Shown piece by piece: positions 60,008 to 64,000 of a stretch of 64,000 nt of DNA (position 1 is the stretch's first letter; every line of letters begins with the position of its first letter). Below the pieces are notes generated by a model. It had not been told where the DNA came from, did no database searches, and saw only the letters and a program-made list of their open reading frames with translations. Source of the stretch: Paracoccus sp. M683 (lineage in GTDB: Bacteria > Pseudomonadota > Alphaproteobacteria > Rhodobacterales > Rhodobacteraceae); the NCBI RefSeq assembly GCF_007096355.1, contig NZ_VKDF01000001.1, forward strand, positions 314,226 to 378,225, in the 5' to 3' direction. A program made the translations under genes and the position numbers.

Positions 60008-61492
60008 ATGGCCACGCAGAAGATGCTGAAGTTTGTCTCGACTCCGCGGGAGATGCCGGAAAAACGGGACGCAGCGGCGCGCAGCGAGGATTTCCGCGAG
60101 ATCTATCAGGAATTCGCCGCGATCAAGGCGGCCGAGCAGGCCAGCCGGTGCAGCCAATGCGGCGTGCCCTATTGTCAGTCGCATTGTCCCTTGCACAACA
60201 ATATTCCCGACTGGCTGCGCCTGACCGCCGAAGGCCGCCTGGAAGAGGCATATCACGTCAGCCAGTCGACCAACACCTTCCCGGAAATCTGCGGCCGCAT
60301 CTGCCCGCAGGACCGTCTTTGCGAAGGCAATTGCGTCATCGAACAATCGGGCCACGGCACCGTCACCATCGGCGCGATCGAGAAATACATCACCGACACC
60401 GCCTGGGAAGAAGGCTGGGTCCGCCCCAATGCCCCGCGTCAGGAACGGGCCGAAAGCGTCGGCATTATCGGGGCTGGTCCGGGCGGACTGGCGGCGGCCG
60501 ATGCGCTGCGGCGCAAGGGGTTTCAGGTCACGGTCTATGACCGTTACGACCGCGCGGGCGGGCTGCTGACCTATGGCATTCCGGGCTTCAAGCTGGAAAA
60601 GGACGTGGTCCTGCGCCGCAACAAGCTGCTGGCGGATGGCGGCGTCGAGTTTGTGCTGAACTGCAATGTCGGCGAAGATCTCAGCTTTGACGCCATTCGC
60701 GGCAAGCATGATGCGGTGCTGATCGCCACGGGCGTCTACAAGACCCGCGATCTGGATCTGGATAATAGCAATGCCGGCGGCGTCGTCGACGCGATCGACT
60801 ATCTGACCGCCAGCAACAAGATTGATTTCGGCGATGACGTGCCCGATTTCGCCGATGGTGAACTGGACGCCAAGGGCAAGCGCGTTGTGGTGATCGGCGG
60901 TGGCGATACTGCGATGGATTGCGTGCGCACGGCCATCCGCCAGGGCGCGCAATCGGTCAAATGCCTGTATCGCCGTGACCGCGCGAACATGCCCGGCAGC
61001 CAGCGCGAGGTGCAGAACGCCGAGGAAGAGGGCGTTGAATTCGTTTGGCTTTCGGCCCCCGGCGCCTTTTCCGGCCATGTCACCGGCGTGGCGGCCGAGA
61101 CGCAGGAACGCGATGTTGACGGGCTGCCGCAGGTCGCCTCGGTCCGGGTGCAGAAGATGCGCCTTGGTGCCCCCGATGTCAGCGGCCGCCAGTCGCCCGA
61201 ACTGATCGAGGGCGCCGATTACGACGAACCGGCCGAGCTGGTCATCAAGGCCCTGGGCTTCGAGCCCGAGGATCTGCCGAAGCTGTGGGGCACCGACGGG
61301 CTGGAAGTGACCCGGTGGGGCACGATCCGCGCCGATTTCAGCACCCATGTGACCAGCCTTCCGGGCGTCTATGCGGTGGGCGACATCGTTCGCGGCGCCA
61401 GCCTCGTGGTCTGGGCGATCCGCGACGGGCGCGAGGCCGCCGATTCGATTGAAACCTATCTGACGGGCGCTGCCCGTGTTGCGGCAGAATAG
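60008..61492 (+). CDS. gltD: Glutamate synthase (NADPH) small subunit
   Basis: A 494-residue flavin and iron-sulfur protein that oxidises NADPH and feeds electrons to the large subunit for making glutamate from glutamine and 2-oxoglutarate. The N-terminus has the Cys groups C-S-Q-C-G-V-P-Y-C and C-G-R-I-C-P-Q-D-R-L-C-E-G-N-C for 4Fe-4S clusters. The FAD fold is I-I-G-A-G-P-G-G-L near 152, the NADPH fold V-V-I-G-G-G-D-T-A-M-D near 297, and G-D-I-V-R-G-A-S-L-V near the end. GAAGG precedes the ATG. The large subunit gene follows after three small genes. Confidence 0.95.
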   Translation: MATQKMLKFVSTPREMPEKRDAAARSEDFREIYQEFAAIKAAEQASRCSQCGVPYCQSHCPLHNNIPDWLRLTAEGRLEEAYHVSQSTNTFPEICGRICPQDRLCEGNCVIEQSGHGTVTIGAIEKYITDTAWEEGWVRPNAPRQERAESVGIIGAGPGGLAAADALRRKGFQVTVYDRYDRAGGLLTYGIPGFKLEKDVVLRRNKLLADGGVEFVLNCNVGEDLSFDAIRGKHDAVLIATGVYKTRDLDLDNSNAGGVVDAIDYLTASNKIDFGDDVPDFADGELDAKGKRVVVIGGGDTAMDCVRTAIRQGAQSVKCLYRRDRANMPGSQREVQNAEEEGVEFVWLSAPGAFSGHVTGVAAETQERDVDGLPQVASVRVQKMRLGAPDVSGRQSPELIEGADYDEPAELVIKALGFEPEDLPKLWGTDGLEVTRWGTIRADFSTHVTSLPGVYAVGDIVRGASLVVWAIRDGREAADSIETYLTGAARVAAE

Positions 61493-61502
61493 GACCGGGG
61501 CC

Positions 61503-62297
61503 ATGGCAGGACAGCCAAGCGTGGTGCAGACAAATCGTGCAGTCGCGGACGTTCGCGATGCGCTGTGGCACGGCAGCCTGCCCCTGCTGGGCGCGGGTCT
61601 GCTGATGCTGATTGCGACCACACTGCCCGCCCCGGCCGCCACTTTCATGGCGCCTCAGGGCTGCCGGCTGGAAATGACGATCCAAAGCCGGGGCTGCACT
61701 GTCACGCAGATCTATCGGTGTGAAAGTGACCCGAATGGCACGCAGCATTCGGCGATTTTCGGGCAGGACGGGCTGACCCATCTGTCGACCATCGACGCCG
61801 AGACCCGCTGGATCGAAAGCAGCGATCCCCAGACCGGGCTGGTCGACCGGCTTGTCGACGCGGCCAAGGATCACGCCAGCTTTTCCGAATTGCTGCAAAC
61901 CAGCCGGGACGACTTCGATTTCTGGACCCAGTCCAATACTGGCGAACGTCTGCACCATGTCGGCCGTGATGTCCTGACCGGCGAAAAGGTGGTCATCGAC
62001 GGGGTCGAGCTGGAAAAGACCCAGTTCGAGCTGACGACATCCAACGAGGCGGGCGAGGTTCTGATCCAGCGCAAGGGCCAGCAGTTCATCAACCGCGCCA
62101 ATGGTCGTTTCTATGGCGGGATCGAACAGTCAAGCGACTGGACCGGCGAGACCCGCGAAACCAATGACAGCCCCGTCACCTTCAGCTTTCCGGGCGAGGC
62201 AGGCTTTGGCGCGACCGAACCGCAATATGACTGCGACATGATGGTGGCGCAGACCGCCCCCTTGTTTGCCGTCCACAAGGCGGGGTGGACCGAATGA
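61503..62297 (+). CDS. Hypothetical membrane-anchored or secreted protein
   Basis: A 264-residue protein I do not recognise. A hydrophobic stretch at about 33-52 with a polar start looks like a signal anchor or long signal peptide ending near P-A-A-T-F. The rest is mixed alpha/beta with three pairs of Cys spread through it (C-R-L-E, R-G-C-T, Y-R-C-E near 58-78; C-D near the end), suggesting a disulphide-bonded periplasmic domain. The ATG at 61503 has GGACCGGGG upstream. It lies ten bases after gltD and overlaps the next gene as ATGA, so it rides in the glt operon. Confidence 0.65.
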   Translation: MAGQPSVVQTNRAVADVRDALWHGSLPLLGAGLLMLIATTLPAPAATFMAPQGCRLEMTIQSRGCTVTQIYRCESDPNGTQHSAIFGQDGLTHLSTIDAETRWIESSDPQTGLVDRLVDAAKDHASFSELLQTSRDDFDFWTQSNTGERLHHVGRDVLTGEKVVIDGVELEKTQFELTTSNEAGEVLIQRKGQQFINRANGRFYGGIEQSSDWTGETRETNDSPVTFSFPGEAGFGATEPQYDCDMMVAQTAPLFAVHKAGWTE

Positions 62298-62554
62298 GCC
62301 GCCTGCCACTCGTAGCCGCTGGCGGGCTGCTATTGGCTGCCGGCATGGGCTTTTTCGGGCTGGCCTTGCCCGCGAATGCCGCGTCAGGCGAGGTTACAGC
62401 GCAGTTCGTGCTGGAAAATAACCACCAGGTGAACACGACGCTGAACCAGTTCAGCGAAAGCACAACGCCGATCGACACCGAAAACCCGACCTCGCTTTGC
62501 GATGCCCCTATATCCGGGTTTTCGAAGCCAGCGCGCCTATGGGTGCGGCGATGA
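62294..62554 (+). CDS. Short ORF with signal peptide, uncertain
   Basis: An open frame of 86 codons beginning with a clear signal peptide (hydrophobic core about 6-28, cleavage near L-P-A-N-A-A), then an Asn/Thr-rich stretch. It overlaps the previous gene as ATGA and ends in an ATGA overlap with the next frame. The last 20 residues look unlike a natural end, so it may be the front part of a gene broken by a frameshift near 62490-62550. No family recognised. Confidence 0.4.
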   Translation: MSRLPLVAAGGLLLAAGMGFFGLALPANAASGEVTAQFVLENNHQVNTTLNQFSESTTPIDTENPTSLCDAPISGFSKPARLWVRR

Positions 62555-62880
62555 TCTCGGTCAAGCTGGACTGGCAGGGCGAGGGCAACATTGCCCGCCG
62601 CCAGACAAGCGGATGGGGCGAGCGCGCCTGGTGTCGCGAATGCGGATCGGGCCTGTTCTTTCGCATGACCGGCGAAAATGACTTCGCCGGCAACTATGAC
62701 ATTCCGTTGGGGCTGTTCGACGATCCGAACGGCTTCGTCATCGCCCATGAAATCTATATCGACCACAAGCCCGACAGCTTTGCCTATGCCGGTTCCGAAA
62801 ACCGCAAGCTGCTGACGCGGGCCGATTGTGTCGCCCAATTTCCGCTGCTGGACAGCGAGCAAGCAAGGAGCAAGCCATGA
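62551..62880 (+). CDS. GFA/Mss4-like protein lacking the N-terminal zinc motif
   Basis: A 109-codon frame matching the C-terminal two thirds of the GFA (glutathione-dependent formaldehyde-activating-like, DUF636) family: W-C-R-E-C-G-S-G-L-F-F supplies one CxxC zinc pair, then G-L-F-D-D-P-N-G-F and H-E-I-Y-I-D-H-K-P-D-S-F follow. The usual N-terminal C-x-C-G and C-x-x-C ligands are absent from this start. The frame is open upstream to 62422 and contains a decayed-looking R-C-P-Y-I-R-V-F-E-A-S-A-P segment where the second Cys pair should be. It may be a damaged gene or a shortened family member. Its stop overlaps the gltB start as ATGA. Confidence 0.55.
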   Translation: MISVKLDWQGEGNIARRQTSGWGERAWCRECGSGLFFRMTGENDFAGNYDIPLGLFDDPNGFVIAHEIYIDHKPDSFAYAGSENRKLLTRADCVAQFPLLDSEQARSKP

Positions 62881-64000
62881 CCGCGTTTGACGAAAACTGG
62901 ACCGCTGTTGAAGAAGCCCGCCGCGCGTTCATGGCGGAAAACAGTCTTTACCGCGAGGAAGACGAACATTCGTCATGCGGTGTGGGTCTGGTCGTCAGCA
63001 TTGACGGCAAGGCCAGCCGCAAGGTCGTGCAAAGCGGAATCGACGCGCTGAAGGCCATTTGGCACCGGGGCGCCGTGGATGCCGATGGCAAAACCGGCGA
63101 TGGCGCGGGCATCCATGTGCAGATCCCGGTTCCCTTCTTCTATGATCAGGTCCGCCGCACCGGGCACGAGCCTGACAACAACAAGCTGATCGCCGTCGGT
63201 CAGGTCTTTTTGCCGCGCACGGATTTCGGCGCGCAGGAACGCTGCCGGACCATCGTGGAATCCGAAGTGCTGCGGATGGGCCATTATATCTATGGCTGGC
63301 GGCATGTGCCGGTGAACACCGCCGTTCTGGGCGACAAGGCCAATGCCACGCGTCCCGAAATCGAACAGATCCTGATCCGCTGTGAAAAGGACATCGACCA
63401 GGTCCAGTTCGAGCGTGAGCTGTATATCATCCGCCGCCGGATCGAAAAGGCGGCCATCGCTGCGCAGGTGGGCGGGCTTTACTTCTGTTCGCTGTCCTGC
63501 CGCTCGATCATCTACAAGGGCATGATGCTGGCCGAACAGGTGGCCGAGTTCTATCCCGACCTGAAGGATGAACGCTTCGAATCCGCCTTTGCGATCTATC
63601 ACCAGCGTTATTCGACCAATACCTTCCCGCAATGGTGGCTGGCCCAGCCTTTCCGCATGCTGGCCCATAACGGCGAGATCAACACGCTGAAAGGCAACCT
63701 GAACTGGATGCGCAGCCATGAAATCCGCATGGCTTCGGGCGCATTCGGCGAGATGGCCGAGGATATCAAGCCCATCGTGCCCGCCGGTTCATCCGACAGC
63801 GCCGCGCTGGACGCCGTGTTCGAGGTGATGGTGCGCTCGGGCCGTTCGGCGCCGATGACCAAGACCATGCTGGTTCCTGAAAGCTGGTCCAAGACCACGA
63901 CTGACATGCCCAAGGCCTGGGCCGACATGTACGCCTATTGCAATGCCGTGATGGAGCCGTGGGACGGCCCCGCCGCGCTGGCCATGACCGATGGTCGTTG
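62877..64000 (+). CDS. gltB: Glutamate synthase (NADPH) large subunit, partial
   Basis: The first 374 codons of the large subunit; the gene (about 1,500 codons in the family) continues beyond the window. The class II glutaminase domain is visible: the catalytic Cys after propeptide removal is in H-S-S-C-G-V-G-L-V at residue 34, followed by R-G-A-V-D-A-D-G-K-T-G-D-G-A-G-I, R-Y-S-T-N-T-F-P and A-H-N-G-E-I-N-T. It releases ammonia from glutamine and channels it to 2-oxoglutarate using electrons from the gltD product. AAGGAG precedes the ATG, which overlaps the upstream stop. Confidence 0.95.
   Translation, partial: MTAFDENWTAVEEARRAFMAENSLYREEDEHSSCGVGLVVSIDGKASRKVVQSGIDALKAIWHRGAVDADGKTGDGAGIHVQIPVPFFYDQVRRTGHEPDNNKLIAVGQVFLPRTDFGAQERCRTIVESEVLRMGHYIYGWRHVPVNTAVLGDKANATRPEIEQILIRCEKDIDQVQFERELYIIRRRIEKAAIAAQVGGLYFCSLSCRSIIYKGMMLAEQVAEFYPDLKDERFESAFAIYHQRYSTNTFPQWWLAQPFRMLAHNGEINTLKGNLNWMRSHEIRMASGAFGEMAEDIKPIVPAGSSDSAALDAVFEVMVRSGRSAPMTKTMLVPESWSKTTTDMPKAWADMYAYCNAVMEPWDGPAALAMTDGR

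Overview
The window reads as chromosome of a high-GC alphaproteobacterium of the Rhodobacteraceae type, most likely Paracoccus or a near relative. I infer this from codon use, from the gltD-to-gltB order with small genes between, from the NDUFA9-like gene followed by uppP, and from the abundance of TRAP, TTT and ABC uptake systems. Genus assignment is inference; no rRNA or marker gene is present. Genes are dense, and many starts overlap the preceding stop as ATGA.

0-11.4 kb: a GH2 beta-mannosidase coupled to a LacI regulator; convergent to it, an RND multidrug pump with its adaptor, followed upstream by a small RcnB-like secreted protein, a Spy/CpxP-like periplasmic protein and a divergent OmpR/EnvZ-type two-component system. 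11.4-18.5 kb: a siderophore uptake locus (ATPase, two permeases, binding protein, an RpiR-type regulator) divergent from a TonB-dependent receptor. 18.5-20.8 kb: an orphan PAAR protein, a DUF983 protein and a MocR-type regulator with striking palindromes. 20.8-27.4 kb: a complete class I P450 system (P450, 2Fe-2S ferredoxin, reductase), a divergent LysR regulator and a TRAP transporter whose binding-protein gene carries an in-frame amber codon.

27.8-48.8 kb is an uptake and catabolism zone for organic acids. It holds tricarballylate-type genes tcuA and tcuB with a GntR regulator and an AbrB-type membrane protein. Next is a tripartite tricarboxylate transporter (TctC plus a fused TctA-TctB) in an operon with a PrpF-family isomerase, a ThDP enzyme and a 2-hydroxyacid dehydrogenase. 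Then come TauE/SafE exporters, a HIBADH-type dehydrogenase, a fumarylpyruvate-hydrolase-like FAH protein, a nitrate/sulfonate-type ABC importer and two GntR regulators.

48.8-57.6 kb looks accessory and is the most interesting part. It has a peptidoglycan-type M15 peptidase, a large subtilisin-like protease and a PAP2/haloperoxidase-like protein that begins with Gly-Asn-X triplets; none of the three has a visible signal peptide. They are followed by a SARP-like TPR regulator and by a DUF4123 adaptor, an HNH-type toxin candidate and an immunity candidate, with no VgrG or T6SS structural genes in view. The stretch ends at a tRNA-Leu(CAG) with its own promoter and terminator.

57.9-64 kb returns to housekeeping: an NDUFA9-like protein, uppP, gltD, three small genes of uncertain status and the start of gltB, which runs off the window.
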